The translations under genes and the position numbers were made by a program. A stretch of 64,000 bases of DNA from Caldicellulosiruptor kronotskyensis 2002 (GTDB lineage: Bacteria > Bacillota > Thermoanaerobacteria > Caldicellulosiruptorales > Caldicellulosiruptoraceae), in the NCBI RefSeq assembly GCF_000166775.1, contig NC_014720.1:2450001-2514000 (forward strand), in the 5' to 3' direction. Below the pieces are notes generated by a model. That model had not been told where the DNA came from. It saw only the letters and a list, made by a program, of their open reading frames with translations, and searched no databases. Positions 53,134-61,846 of the stretch are shown here, one piece after another; the stretch's first letter is position 1, and each line of letters starts with the position of its first letter.

Positions 53134-55334
53134 CTTCCAGCTGCACTCCCAACAAAATCCAATAGCCCTTTTTGCTCAAGTCCTTCAAGCTGCTCTCTCC
53201 ACAGGTTATAATAATATCCTTTCTTTCTCATCAGCTCCTCATGCGTTCCTACCTCTACTATCCTACCTTCATGCATTACCACAACCTTATCGCACTTTAA
53301 TATGGTCGATAGCCTGTGCGCTATTATTATGGTTGTTATCCCCTCACATACCTTCTCTATAACCTTCCCTATCGCCTGCTCGGTTACAGAGTCAAGGTTG
53401 CTGGTCGCTTCATCCATTATTACTATCTCAGGATTTTTTAAAAGTGCCCTGGTTATTGCTATTAGCTGTTTCTGCCCGCCCGACAAATTAGCTCCATTCT
53501 CTTCTATCATGGTATTGTATCTCAAGGGAAGTTTTGCTACAAATTCGTCCAGCGTTGTTAATTTGCTCACTTCAATTACTTCTTCCATTTTTAAATCCCT
53601 GTTTCCAAGCACCAGATTCTCAAATATCGTACCACTGAACAAGAAGATGTCTTGAGATATATATGCTATCTTTTCCCTCAAATGCCTCTTGTTTATATCT
53701 TTTAAATTGTATCCATTTATCCTTATCTCACCGCTTTCATAATCATAAAATCCTAAAAGCAGTTTTGCCAATGTAGTCTTCCCTGAACCACTCTCCCCTA
53801 CTATCGCTATTCTCTCTCCACTTCTTATCTTAAGATTTATATCTCTTAGCACAAGCTGTCTTGTACCGTATCTGAAGTTCAAACCTTCTATCTCTATATC
53901 ACCTTTCAAACTTGGAGCTAACTTCTTGTCTTCGTCCTCTTTAAACTCACTCTCAAGTTCCAAAATTTCACTAAGCCTCTCGGCTGCAACTATTGCTGTC
54001 TGCAACATCGGCTGCAATCCTATCAAGTTCTTTATCGGGTCTACAAAGTATGCAAGCAGTGCATTGAACGTAAACAACTCTCCTATGCTCATCTGCCCAT
54101 TTATTACCTTGTGTGCTCCTACCCATAGTATTACCATAACACCTACCGCTGCTATACCAGTACTTATATTACTCTGCAAATTGTTTAGATTCGCTACCTT
54201 GAACACATCTTTTAAAAGCTTTACAAACTTACTTTCTGTCTTAAAATTTACATCTTCTTCTATATTGAATGCTTTTACTACTTCTATTCCACTTAGTGAC
54301 TCTACCAAATATGATGTCAAAATTGCATTGTCTTCCATCTCCTGTCTGTTCGCTTCCCTCAATGCCCTGTTAAATCCAAACACCACCGCTGCATATAGCA
54401 AAACCATCACAAGGGCTATAAAAAACAGCGTTGAATTTTGCAGATACAAAACACTTGCGCCTACCACTGCCATTATGCTGTCTATCATTAGCGTCAGCGT
54501 TGCACCTGATACTGCATCCCTTATCTTTGACGCATCCATAAACCTCGAAATTATCTCTCCTATCTTTCTGCTACCAAAAAAACTCATCGGAAGCTCAATC
54601 ACATGTTCATAATACCCCAGCATCAGTTTAATGTCCAATCTCTGACTCAAATGTATCAAAAGTCTTACCCTGAATGCTCCTAATATCACCTTAAATATCG
54701 TAATCAATATCGCACCTGCTGCTATAACATGAAGAGTATTGTTCAAAAGATTCGGTATTACATCATCCATCAAAAACTTGTAATAAAACGCTGCCCCTAT
54801 CCCAAGCAACGTATATACAATTGACACTGCAAAAATATTCAATATCAAGCCCTTCTGCGGACTTAATAGCTCAAAAAACTTTTTCAAAACTCCCTCTTGT
54901 TTTCCTTTCTTGAATCTCTCATTTGGTACAAGAAGTATCAAAATGCCTGTCCATATTTTAAAAAACTCTTCTGGATTTAGCTTAACTATTCCTTTGGCCG
55001 GGTCCGCTATCACTATCCTTTCTTTTCTTATCTCATGTATTACAACATAATGAAACAGCTTGCCATCTATTAACACATGCGCTATACACGGAAGAGGTAT
55101 TTTTTCAAATATTGCCTCCTTAGTTTCTGCTCTGACTGCTTTTGCATCAAATCCAAGCTCTTTTGCCGCTTTTACAACTCCATATGCTGTGGTGCCAAAC
55201 CTGTCTGTTCCTGCCATCTGCCTTATTCTGGCTATCGATACTTCTTTTCCATATTGCAAGCAAACTGTTGCTAAGCTCGCTGCTGCACAATCGGTTATAT
55301 CATGCTGCTTTACACAATAGTATCTCCTTCTCAT
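53130..55334 (-). CDS. peptidase-containing ABC exporter (C39, bacteriocin type)
   Basis: The protein has 734 residues with three domains. The N-terminal C39 peptidase (about 1-150) has CVKQHDITDCAAASLATV with catalytic Cys16, FHYVVIHEI with His95 and IADPAKG with Asp111. Six membrane segments occupy about 160-440. The ATPase domain (about 490-720) has GESGSGKTTLAKLL, LSGGQKQLIAITRAL and IVIMDEATSNLDSVTE. Such exporters cut leaders after Gly-Gly and move the core out. It is the first gene of the minus-strand run exporter-HlyD-precursor, with a strong promoter and A tract upstream. Confidence 0.97.
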   Translation of the reverse strand: MRRRYYCVKQHDITDCAAASLATVCLQYGKEVSIARIRQMAGTDRFGTTAYGVVKAAKELGFDAKAVRAETKEAIFEKIPLPCIAHVLIDGKLFHYVVIHEIRKERIVIADPAKGIVKLNPEEFFKIWTGILILLVPNERFKKGKQEGVLKKFFELLSPQKGLILNIFAVSIVYTLLGIGAAFYYKFLMDDVIPNLLNNTLHVIAAGAILITIFKVILGAFRVRLLIHLSQRLDIKLMLGYYEHVIELPMSFFGSRKIGEIISRFMDASKIRDAVSGATLTLMIDSIMAVVGASVLYLQNSTLFFIALVMVLLYAAVVFGFNRALREANRQEMEDNAILTSYLVESLSGIEVVKAFNIEEDVNFKTESKFVKLLKDVFKVANLNNLQSNISTGIAAVGVMVILWVGAHKVINGQMSIGELFTFNALLAYFVDPIKNLIGLQPMLQTAIVAAERLSEILELESEFKEDEDKKLAPSLKGDIEIEGLNFRYGTRQLVLRDINLKIRSGERIAIVGESGSGKTTLAKLLLGFYDYESGEIRINGYNLKDINKRHLREKIAYISQDIFLFSGTIFENLVLGNRDLKMEEVIEVSKLTTLDEFVAKLPLRYNTMIEENGANLSGGQKQLIAITRALLKNPEIVIMDEATSNLDSVTEQAIGKVIEKVCEGITTIIIAHRLSTILKCDKVVVMHEGRIVEVGTHEELMRKKGYYYNLWREQLEGLEQKGLLDFVGSAAGR

Positions 55335-55444
55335 CTCTCCATCCCACTTGATTTTTGGTATGTTTGCTTCTCTATTCTCTTATTTAGGCTATTTTGTACT
55401 CAAGCTATTTTTCCTGTAAACTTCTTCTTGGAATTTCTATGCAA

Positions 55445-55496
55445 ATTTTATCTTATACATTTTCACTCTGTCAATCTCGTTTTTTTTTTTTTTTTT
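55445..55496 (-). promoter_or_regulatory. sigma-A promoter of bacteriocin exporter with A17 tract upstream
   Basis: Minus-strand TTGACA (55469-55474) and TAAAAT (55445-55450) are 18 bp apart. Five bases upstream of the -35 is a run of 17 adenines (55480-55496 as T on the plus strand), placed where an UP element contacts the alpha subunit C-terminal domain. Confidence 0.75.
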
Positions 55497-55964
55497 AGCC
55501 CATTTTCAACTAAATTTTGAGCTCAGAATATACTTTTCTTTAAATAGCTTAAATTTTCTTAAATTTTCTTGAGTTTTTAAAATAATAAGTTTGAAAATTG
55601 TTTATCTTACTATGACTTTATAAATAAAACAAGACATATATGGCTAAATTTAAACTTCTTTAGTCCTCTTCTTTTATTACTTTTTATCTTTAATCTTAGA
55701 GTTTTATTACCTTCTCAATTGTCATAAAAACTTTTGAAAATTTTTTATTTTGAGTTTCAATAAGATTAGTCAATGACATACTCTTTTGTGATGCGTTTTT
55801 GTTTTCTCTTGCTTTAATTTTACCTCACAGAGGATAGCTTTTGTATATCCATCTATTTTCTTTTCTGTTAATCAGTTATATTCAATAAACTGTTAATTTT
55901 TATTTAAATTGCTTTTAATTCTTAAAAATTACTATCTAAATTTTTGTTAAAAATTTAATCCTTA

Positions 55965-56030
55965 AAAAAATTGAAAAGGCTGCTTGTATGCAAATTCATT
56001 TAAATATGCTTACAAAACAGCCTTACAGAA
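55965..56030 (-). terminator. probable terminator after the methyltransferase-MTHFR gene
   Basis: On the minus strand AAGGCTGTTTTGTAAGC pairs imperfectly with GCATACAAGCAGCCTT, followed by TTCAATTTTTTT. It closes the pair of methyltransferase genes. Confidence 0.65.
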
Positions 56031-56043
56031 AAACCTAAAATAG

Positions 56044-57861
56044 CTAAATTTTAAAATTCCTAATTATCTCAACAGCCATCTCATATTTTTCGAAAGGTGG
56101 CATTATGTAAATGCCGCTTACCATGTGTTTTATTTTCTCAACTATCTCACAGGCAATCTCTACGCCCTCTTTTGCAGGTTCCTTGGAACTGCGCATTCTC
56201 TCACGGATTTTGTCAGGTATTGTGATTCCTGGCACCTCATTGTGCAAAAACTCGGCGTGGCGTGGTGACCTTAGCGGCAAAATTCCGCCTAAAATTGGTG
56301 GGAGTTTAAAATCAACCTTTTCAAAAAATTTCTCTAAGGTTTCCGGTTCGTAAATTGGCTGTGTTTCTATAAAGTGCGCCCCATTTTCAATCTTGTGCTT
56401 GAGCTTTTCTATCTCTTTCCCCAAATCATCTGCATTAAGATTTAGCGCAACGCCTATTGTAAAGTTTGTCGCCTTACCAATTGGATTGCCCATGTAATCT
56501 GTACCGTTATTTAGCCTGCTTAAAATCAAAACAAGACCTTCAGAGTTAACATCAAAAACAGGTTTTGCCTGTGGATGGTCACCAATTGATGGCGGGTCAC
56601 CTGTGAGCGCCAACACATTTTTAACCCCAAGCGCTGCTGCACCCAGAAGCTCTGACTGAAGAGAAATAAGGTTTCTATCCCTGCATGTAAAGTGCAGTAT
56701 TGACTCCATACCCAGTTCTTCTTTGAGTATATGAGCAAGAGCAATTGGAGAGATTCTGACCCTTGCCATTGGAGAATCTGCAATGTTTACTGTATCTGCC
56801 CCAGCCTCTTTTAAAAGCTTCACACCCTCTTTTGTCTTTTCAAGCTCAATTCCTTTCGGAGGACTTATCTCAACAGTAAAGATAAATTTCTTACCAAGTT
56901 TTTGAGAAAGTTCAGATGGGGTGTCTTTTAAAACTGCTTTCTGTTCTTCTTTTCTTTCAACCACTTCAATCTCTAAGGAAGGTGAAACCTCTTTTATCTT
57001 TTCTTTGACAGCCTTTATATGTTCAGGACCTGTTCCACAGCATCCTCCAACAATCTTTGCGCCAAGTTTGAGATATTCAGGAACAAACGATGCAAAATAA
57101 TTCGCCGATGTTGAAAAAACAGGTCGTCCTTGAATAAGCTGAGGGTATCCCGCATTCGGCTGGACAGAAAATGGACCTTTCAAATGCTGTGAGAATATTT
57201 TCAATGCCTCTAAAGTTTTTTGCGGTCCATTGCCACAGTTAAGTCCTACAACATCTGCATCTGTGTATTTCAAAAATTCTATAACCCTGTAAATATCTTC
57301 CCCATATACTGTGCTCAGCTCTTTGGTAAAAGAAAACTGAATTATATATGGAATTTCATCATTTAGTTCCTTCAAAGCTTCAATTGCGATTTGAACCTCA
57401 TGTGTTGATGCAGCTGTCTCAAATATTATCGCATCAACCCCTTCGTCCAAAAGAAAATAAAGCTGTCTTTTATATACATCTTTTGCTTTTTTATCATCTA
57501 TCTCAAAGCCATTGCCAACTGGTTTTCCAAGGGGTCCAACACTGCCTATGACATAAACTTTATTCTCTGCTACTTCTTTTGCAATCCTGACAGCACTTCT
57601 GTTTATCCTCTCAACCTCGTTTTCAAACCCAAAAACCTTGAGCTTGCACTCATTTGCCCCAAAGGTGTTAGTTTCAACACAAGTTGCACCTGCTAAAATA
57701 TAGTCTGTATGAATTTGCTTTACAAGCTCAGGATTTGCTACATTTGCCCACTCAAGTGGAAAATCAACCGAAAATCCTCTCAAAAGAAGCTGTGTACCCA
57801 TTGCACCGTCAAAAATTACAATAGCCTGCTCTTTTAAAAATTCTCTAAAGTTTTTTTTCAA
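56044..57861 (-). CDS. bifunctional homocysteine S-methyltransferase/methylenetetrahydrofolate reductase
   Basis: The protein has 605 residues. The first 290 form a homocysteine methyltransferase barrel (VIFDGAMGTQLLLRGF; VVGLNCGNGPQ) with the zinc motif IVGGCCGTGPEHI. The C-terminal 290 form a MTHFR barrel (FTVEISPPKG; HFTCRDRN; ALTGDPPS; GAHFIETQPIYEPE). This fusion, like YitJ, makes 5-methyl-THF and may transfer its methyl group to homocysteine for methionine. The start is TTG at 57861 after GAGGAGGG. It follows a second methyltransferase gene by 23 bp and is closed by a terminator. No cobalamin-binding domain is present in the window. Confidence 0.93.
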   Translation of the reverse strand: MKKNFREFLKEQAIVIFDGAMGTQLLLRGFSVDFPLEWANVANPELVKQIHTDYILAGATCVETNTFGANECKLKVFGFENEVERINRSAVRIAKEVAENKVYVIGSVGPLGKPVGNGFEIDDKKAKDVYKRQLYFLLDEGVDAIIFETAASTHEVQIAIEALKELNDEIPYIIQFSFTKELSTVYGEDIYRVIEFLKYTDADVVGLNCGNGPQKTLEALKIFSQHLKGPFSVQPNAGYPQLIQGRPVFSTSANYFASFVPEYLKLGAKIVGGCCGTGPEHIKAVKEKIKEVSPSLEIEVVERKEEQKAVLKDTPSELSQKLGKKFIFTVEISPPKGIELEKTKEGVKLLKEAGADTVNIADSPMARVRISPIALAHILKEELGMESILHFTCRDRNLISLQSELLGAAALGVKNVLALTGDPPSIGDHPQAKPVFDVNSEGLVLILSRLNNGTDYMGNPIGKATNFTIGVALNLNADDLGKEIEKLKHKIENGAHFIETQPIYEPETLEKFFEKVDFKLPPILGGILPLRSPRHAEFLHNEVPGITIPDKIRERMRSSKEPAKEGVEIACEIVEKIKHMVSGIYIMPPFEKYEMAVEIIRNFKI

Positions 57862-57884
57862 TTTGCGCCCTCCTCATCATATAC

Positions 57885-59126
57885 TTATATCTGCACATTG
57901 ACCGCGCTTTTGCCGTGTATGCTTGATACTGCCCCATATACACCAAAGTAATACCTTTCAATAACATCTACATGAGACTTTGTCTCTATATTAAAAATAT
58001 AAGGTTTTTTAGAAAAGTCCTGAGATTCTATTAAAAATTCTTTTAAAAGCTCAGGCTCTATATTCTCATCAATATCAACAAATATCACATCCTCTTCAAG
58101 CCCTGCAAGTTCAAAGACAGCTTCGCTTAAGAAATCATTTGTGAGTTTGAATTCATAAACACTAAATTTTTGAGAAATATCAAGCAAGGAATAAATTGAT
58201 GTTATAAACTTCTTCTGTGTGCTACTCTCAAATGAAACCTCTTTTCCTTTTAAAACCTTAGATATTGACCTGATATACTCAGGGTTTGTGCCACAGCACC
58301 CACCATAGAGTCTGACTCCATTTTCAACAAACTCATCTGCCAAATTTACAAACTCAGGTATGCAGCTTTCATATACAGTCTTGCCATCAATTACCTTGGG
58401 CAACCCTGCGTTTGGCTTTACTGAAAGCGGAACAAATGAAAAAACCTGCATCTGCTTTATAATTTCTAAAAGCTGTATCGCACCACCAGAACAGTTAGCA
58501 CCAACAATGTCACAGCCAATTGAACTAAAATAGTAAGCTGCAACCTCAGGAGGAGTTCCCATCAAAAGCCTTTTGTTTTGCTCAAACGTAAGAGATACCA
58601 AACAGGGTATATCTATGTTAAGATCTTCTTTTGCCTTTTTAAAAGCATAAAATGCAGCCTTTGCTTCTTTTATATCAGACATGGTTTCGATTGAAACAAA
58701 GTCAGCTCCTGCCTCAATTCCGCTTAGAATCTGTTCGTAAAATATACTTTCTGCCTCATCAAAGCTAAGATCACCTGAGGGAATAAAAAGCCTGCCTGTT
58801 GGTCCAACAGAGAGCCCAACATACCCGTTATACTCTTTTGCAACCTCTTTTGCAAGTTTGACCGCACATTTGTTTATATTCTCAACCTCATTTTCAAGTC
58901 CATATTTCTTGAGCTTTTCTCTGTTTGCACCAAAGGTGTTTGTCTCAACACAGTCAGACCCAGCTTCAAAGTACTGCCTGTGAATAGACGAAACTACATC
59001 CTGCCGTGTTACCGACCACAAATCAGGACATTCATCTTCTGTCAAGCCATTTTGAATAAGCTGAGTGCCCATCGCCCCATCAAAAATCAATACCCTTCTG
59101 TAAAGCTCATCTTTTAGCAATGCCAA
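57885..59126 (-). CDS. homocysteine S-methyltransferase family protein with extra C-terminal domain
   Basis: The methyltransferase barrel (about 1-300) has LIFDGAMGTQLIQNG, IVGANCSGGAIQLL and the zinc motif YGGCCGTNPEYI, which binds Zn and homocysteine. About 110 further C-terminal residues (QKFSVYEFKLTNDFLSEAVF; YYFGVYGAVSSIHGKSAVN) resemble nothing I recognise. The start is set at TTG 59126, six bases after AGAGAGG; ATG at 59132 abuts that site. It lies directly before the fused methyltransferase-MTHFR. Its methyl donor is not clear. Confidence 0.85.
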   Translation of the reverse strand: MALLKDELYRRVLIFDGAMGTQLIQNGLTEDECPDLWSVTRQDVVSSIHRQYFEAGSDCVETNTFGANREKLKKYGLENEVENINKCAVKLAKEVAKEYNGYVGLSVGPTGRLFIPSGDLSFDEAESIFYEQILSGIEAGADFVSIETMSDIKEAKAAFYAFKKAKEDLNIDIPCLVSLTFEQNKRLLMGTPPEVAAYYFSSIGCDIVGANCSGGAIQLLEIIKQMQVFSFVPLSVKPNAGLPKVIDGKTVYESCIPEFVNLADEFVENGVRLYGGCCGTNPEYIRSISKVLKGKEVSFESSTQKKFITSIYSLLDISQKFSVYEFKLTNDFLSEAVFELAGLEEDVIFVDIDENIEPELLKEFLIESQDFSKKPYIFNIETKSHVDVIERYYFGVYGAVSSIHGKSAVNVQI

Positions 59127-59148
59127 TACCATCCTCTCTTTTAGATTT

Positions 59149-59179
59149 TAAAAAAAGCTGCTTAAAAAGATTAAGCAGC
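59149..59179 (-). terminator. terminator after crh, ahead of methyltransferase gene
   Basis: On the minus strand GCTGCTTAA (59179-59171) pairs perfectly with TTAAGCAGC (59165-59157), followed by a run of seven or so T. It lies only about 23 bp before the methyltransferase start, too close for a promoter in between. Confidence 0.85.
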
Positions 59180-59192
59180 CCCTCCAAAATAC

Positions 59193-59531
59193 TTATTCAT
59201 TGTTATCTTCATCATTTTCTTTTTGGTTTTCCTTTTTTGTTTCTTGTTGTGTGATTTCATCAGCAACCTGCTCACTGAAATCTGACTGAATAAGCTTCAA
59301 AACAGCTTCCAGTGCTTCTTTCTCATCCTCGCCATCTGTAATAATTGTTACTTCATCGCCATAGTCCACCATAAGCGACATCAAACCCATTATACTCTTT
59401 GCGTTGGCTCTTTTTTCATCTTTTTCTATTAAAATTAGGGATTTGAACTTACTTGCAACCTGAACAAGCAGGGCTGCAGCGCGTGATGTGATCCCCTGAG
59501 AATTTTCAATCTTCATGTGAAGGCTTTGCAT
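59193..59531 (-). CDS. crh: HPr family protein lacking the active-site His (Crh-like)
   Basis: The 112-residue HPr fold opens QSLHMKIENSQGITSRAAALL. The catalytic His of HPr (GIHARPA) is replaced by Thr, so PTS phosphotransfer is not possible. The regulatory Ser is present in AKSIMGLMSL, so HprK could phosphorylate it and the product could act with CcpA. A C-terminal tail of about 25 residues rich in Glu, Gln, Lys and Asn follows; ordinary Crh has about 85 residues and no tail. ATG at 59531 lies eight bases after AAGGAGG, inside the end of whiA (overlap 26 bp). Confidence 0.9.
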   Translation of the reverse strand: MQSLHMKIENSQGITSRAAALLVQVASKFKSLILIEKDEKRANAKSIMGLMSLMVDYGDEVTIITDGEDEKEALEAVLKLIQSDFSEQVADEITQQETKKENQKENDEDNNE

Positions 59532-60483
59532 ATACTACTCCTCCTTTTCTAAGTTCCTCGGCAATTTTATCTATTTTCCTCAGCCTATGATTGACACCAG
59601 ATTTGCCAAGTGGTTTTTCAAGCATATTACCTAATTCTTTCAAAGAGGCATCTTTATATTTAATCCTAAGGCGTGCTATCTCTTGCAGATTCTGTGGAAG
59701 GTTTTCAATACCAATTGTTCTTTCAATAAATTCAATATTTTCTATATGCCTCATAGAAGCATTTATAGTCTTTTCTAAATTAGCTGTTTCACAATTGACA
59801 AGACGGTTGACATTGTTTCTGAGCTCTTTTACTATGCGAATATTCTCAAGTTCTAAAAGTGAAGAATGTGCTCCAATTATGTTTAAAAAGTCAACTATTC
59901 TATCACCTTCTTTTAAGTATACTACATAATGAGACTTTCTTTCAACAATTTTTGCCTCAAACTCAAAACTCTTTAAAACCTTCTGCAAAAACTCGGCATC
60001 ATCCTTTGTTTTTACATCAAACTCCAAATGATACATTTTCTCAGGGTTTGTTATGGAACCGCACGACAAAAATGTTGCCTGTAAAAAAGCCTTTCTGCAG
60101 CATTTTTTCCTCACAAGCTCCTCTTTTAGCGAAAAACTGAGATGATACTCTTTTGCACCTTTTCTGACAAAATGAAGGTTTTTCAATATGGCAATGTTGT
60201 CATTGCTTGGAGGCAGAAAGATGGTATATACATAGTTTTTCTGCAGCTTACTATTTTTCTTGATACTTACCTCACAGTGTTTTGAAAACCCGTTTTTCAT
60301 GAGAAGGAAAAAAGACCTTGCAGTCTGAGCATTCTCAAATGAAGTTTTAAATGAAAAAGTACCATCAAGTTCATATATGACCCCTGTGAATTTCAAAAAT
60401 GCTGCAGCTGCAGCCTTCACACAGCAGGAATTTTGAGAAAGTTTTTTGCTCACTTCTGCTTTTGCAGTTGATGAAAAAGACAT
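59506..60483 (-). CDS. whiA: DNA-binding protein WhiA
   Basis: WhiA is a conserved Gram-positive DNA-binding protein with a LAGLIDADG-like N-terminal domain and a C-terminal helix-turn-helix; it affects division and chromosome segregation. It starts at ATG 60483 (MSFSSTAKAEVSKKL), eight bases after GGAGG; a TTG five codons earlier is inside the site. The 325-residue protein has CCVKAAAAAFLKFTGV and RKCCRKAFLQATFLSCGSIT in the N-terminal domain, and the C-terminal LKELGNMLEKPLGKSGVNHR, the usual WhiA end. It sits between yvcK and crh. Confidence 0.95.
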   Translation of the reverse strand: MSFSSTAKAEVSKKLSQNSCCVKAAAAAFLKFTGVIYELDGTFSFKTSFENAQTARSFFLLMKNGFSKHCEVSIKKNSKLQKNYVYTIFLPPSNDNIAILKNLHFVRKGAKEYHLSFSLKEELVRKKCCRKAFLQATFLSCGSITNPEKMYHLEFDVKTKDDAEFLQKVLKSFEFEAKIVERKSHYVVYLKEGDRIVDFLNIIGAHSSLLELENIRIVKELRNNVNRLVNCETANLEKTINASMRHIENIEFIERTIGIENLPQNLQEIARLRIKYKDASLKELGNMLEKPLGKSGVNHRLRKIDKIAEELRKGGVVYAKPSHED

Positions 60484-60522
60484 TTTAGTTACCTCCAAAA
60501 CAGAAGCATGCTTTCAAACCCT

Positions 60523-61845
60523 TTAGTTCCTAAACGGTTTACTAAAATTTTTCAATCTCAGATATCCTAACCTATACTCATGAATAACATCCTTACCAAA
60601 AACTATGTTGCTAAGAAGCCTCGCAAGCTTTGCTGAGTTGTGACGAATAAGGCCGTTAGAAATACTCAAAAGTCCTTCTTCTATAACCTTATATCCCTTT
60701 TCCACAGTTTTCTTGTCAGCAAAAACAGGCTGTGCACCATCTTCTCTGTATCTTTCAAGCACATCTGAAGGAATGGGCTGATTGTTAACAATAACAATGT
60801 CAAAAATCCTTCCACCACAATGTCTCTCTATTGCTTCTATATGGTCACACAAGAGGTATCCGTCAGTTTCACCAGGCTGTGTCATAATATTTGCAACGTA
60901 AATCTTTTTGGCTCTGCTTTTCTTTATACTCTCAACAACCTCCTTGAACACAAGATTTGGCATAATGCTTGTATAAAGGCTCCCCGGTCCGATTATTATC
61001 ACATCCGCCTTTTCAATCTCATCCAGAACTTCAGGATATGGCTTTGCATCAGATGGAGTTATAAAAACTCTTTTTATTGGGGTCTTAGAATTTTTCACCT
61101 CTTCAGGAATTTTTGACTCGCCAACAACCACTCTGCCATCTTCAAGCTCAGCACAAAGATTAATATTGTCAAGAGTCACAGGCAAAACTTTACCACGAAC
61201 AGCTAAAACCTCGCTCATAAGCTTTACCGCTTTTTCAAAACTGCCTGCAATTCCTGTCATCGCAGCTAAAAACAGATTGCCAAAACTCTGACCTTTAAGG
61301 CTTCCCTCCTTGAACCTGTAATTCAAAAGCTTTTGCATAATCTCTTCTGTGTTTGCCAAAGCTAAGATGCAGTTTCTGATATCCCCTGGTGGAAGCATAC
61401 CAAGGTCTTCTCTGAGCTTTCCTGACCCTCCTCCATCATCTGCAACAGTTACGACTGCTGTGATGTTTGCAGTAAGGTTTTTTAACCCCCTGAGCATTGT
61501 AGAAAGTCCTGTACCACCACCGATTGCAACAATCCTTGGCCCTTTTTCCAAAAACCCTTTTGAATATATAGCATCAAATATGGTTTTCTGACTTATTCTG
61601 TATGGCAAACTTTTGTTCAAAAGCCCTATAAACCCCTTTGTTAAACCCATTAGCGAAATTAAAAAAACTCCAATTCCTAAAACAAATAATCCTATGCGAA
61701 AAGAAAAGCGAAGTTCCACCGAAACATTAAAAATATCAATGCTTTTTGCTAACGAAGCTGAGATTAAAATAATACTGAATAACATTAAAAAAATCCATCT
61801 TTTTATATACATACCTGGTTTTAGGAAATCAAATATCATTGGCAT
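60523..61845 (-). CDS. yvcK: gluconeogenesis factor YvcK/CofD-like
   Basis: The protein has 440 residues. It begins with two hydrophobic segments (about 17-70), an N-terminal extension on this family. The CofD-like fold follows with VAIGGGTGLSTMLRGL, AVVTVADDGGGSGKLRED and LPPGDIRNCILALAN, then IIGPGSLYTSIMPNL. YvcK is needed for growth on gluconeogenic substrates and for cell wall shape and binds UDP-GlcNAc in Bacillus. The ATG at 61845 lies one base after the rapZ stop. It is the second gene of rapZ-yvcK-whiA-crh. Confidence 0.95.
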   Translation of the reverse strand: MPMIFDFLKPGMYIKRWIFLMLFSIILISASLAKSIDIFNVSVELRFSFRIGLFVLGIGVFLISLMGLTKGFIGLLNKSLPYRISQKTIFDAIYSKGFLEKGPRIVAIGGGTGLSTMLRGLKNLTANITAVVTVADDGGGSGKLREDLGMLPPGDIRNCILALANTEEIMQKLLNYRFKEGSLKGQSFGNLFLAAMTGIAGSFEKAVKLMSEVLAVRGKVLPVTLDNINLCAELEDGRVVVGESKIPEEVKNSKTPIKRVFITPSDAKPYPEVLDEIEKADVIIIGPGSLYTSIMPNLVFKEVVESIKKSRAKKIYVANIMTQPGETDGYLLCDHIEAIERHCGGRIFDIVIVNNQPIPSDVLERYREDGAQPVFADKKTVEKGYKVIEEGLLSISNGLIRHNSAKLARLLSNIVFGKDVIHEYRLGYLRLKNFSKPFRN

Positions 61846-61846
61846 G

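Larger units (their letters stand above)
55335..56043. other. intergenic region with bacteriocin promoter and metH-side terminator
   Basis: About 700 bp without a gene. From right to left it holds the terminator of the MTHFR fusion (55965-56030), an AT-rich stretch with a tandem AAATTTTCTT motif (55551-55570), the 17-bp T/A homopolymer (55480-55496), a sigma-A promoter (55445-55474) and about 100 nt of leader for the exporter gene. Confidence 0.6.

Noticed and set aside
53926-54612. 228-codon plus-strand frame opposite the bacteriocin exporter
   Set aside because: Ser/Thr/Ile-rich antisense shadow of the ABC exporter; no ribosome binding site, and the minus-strand gene is unmistakable.
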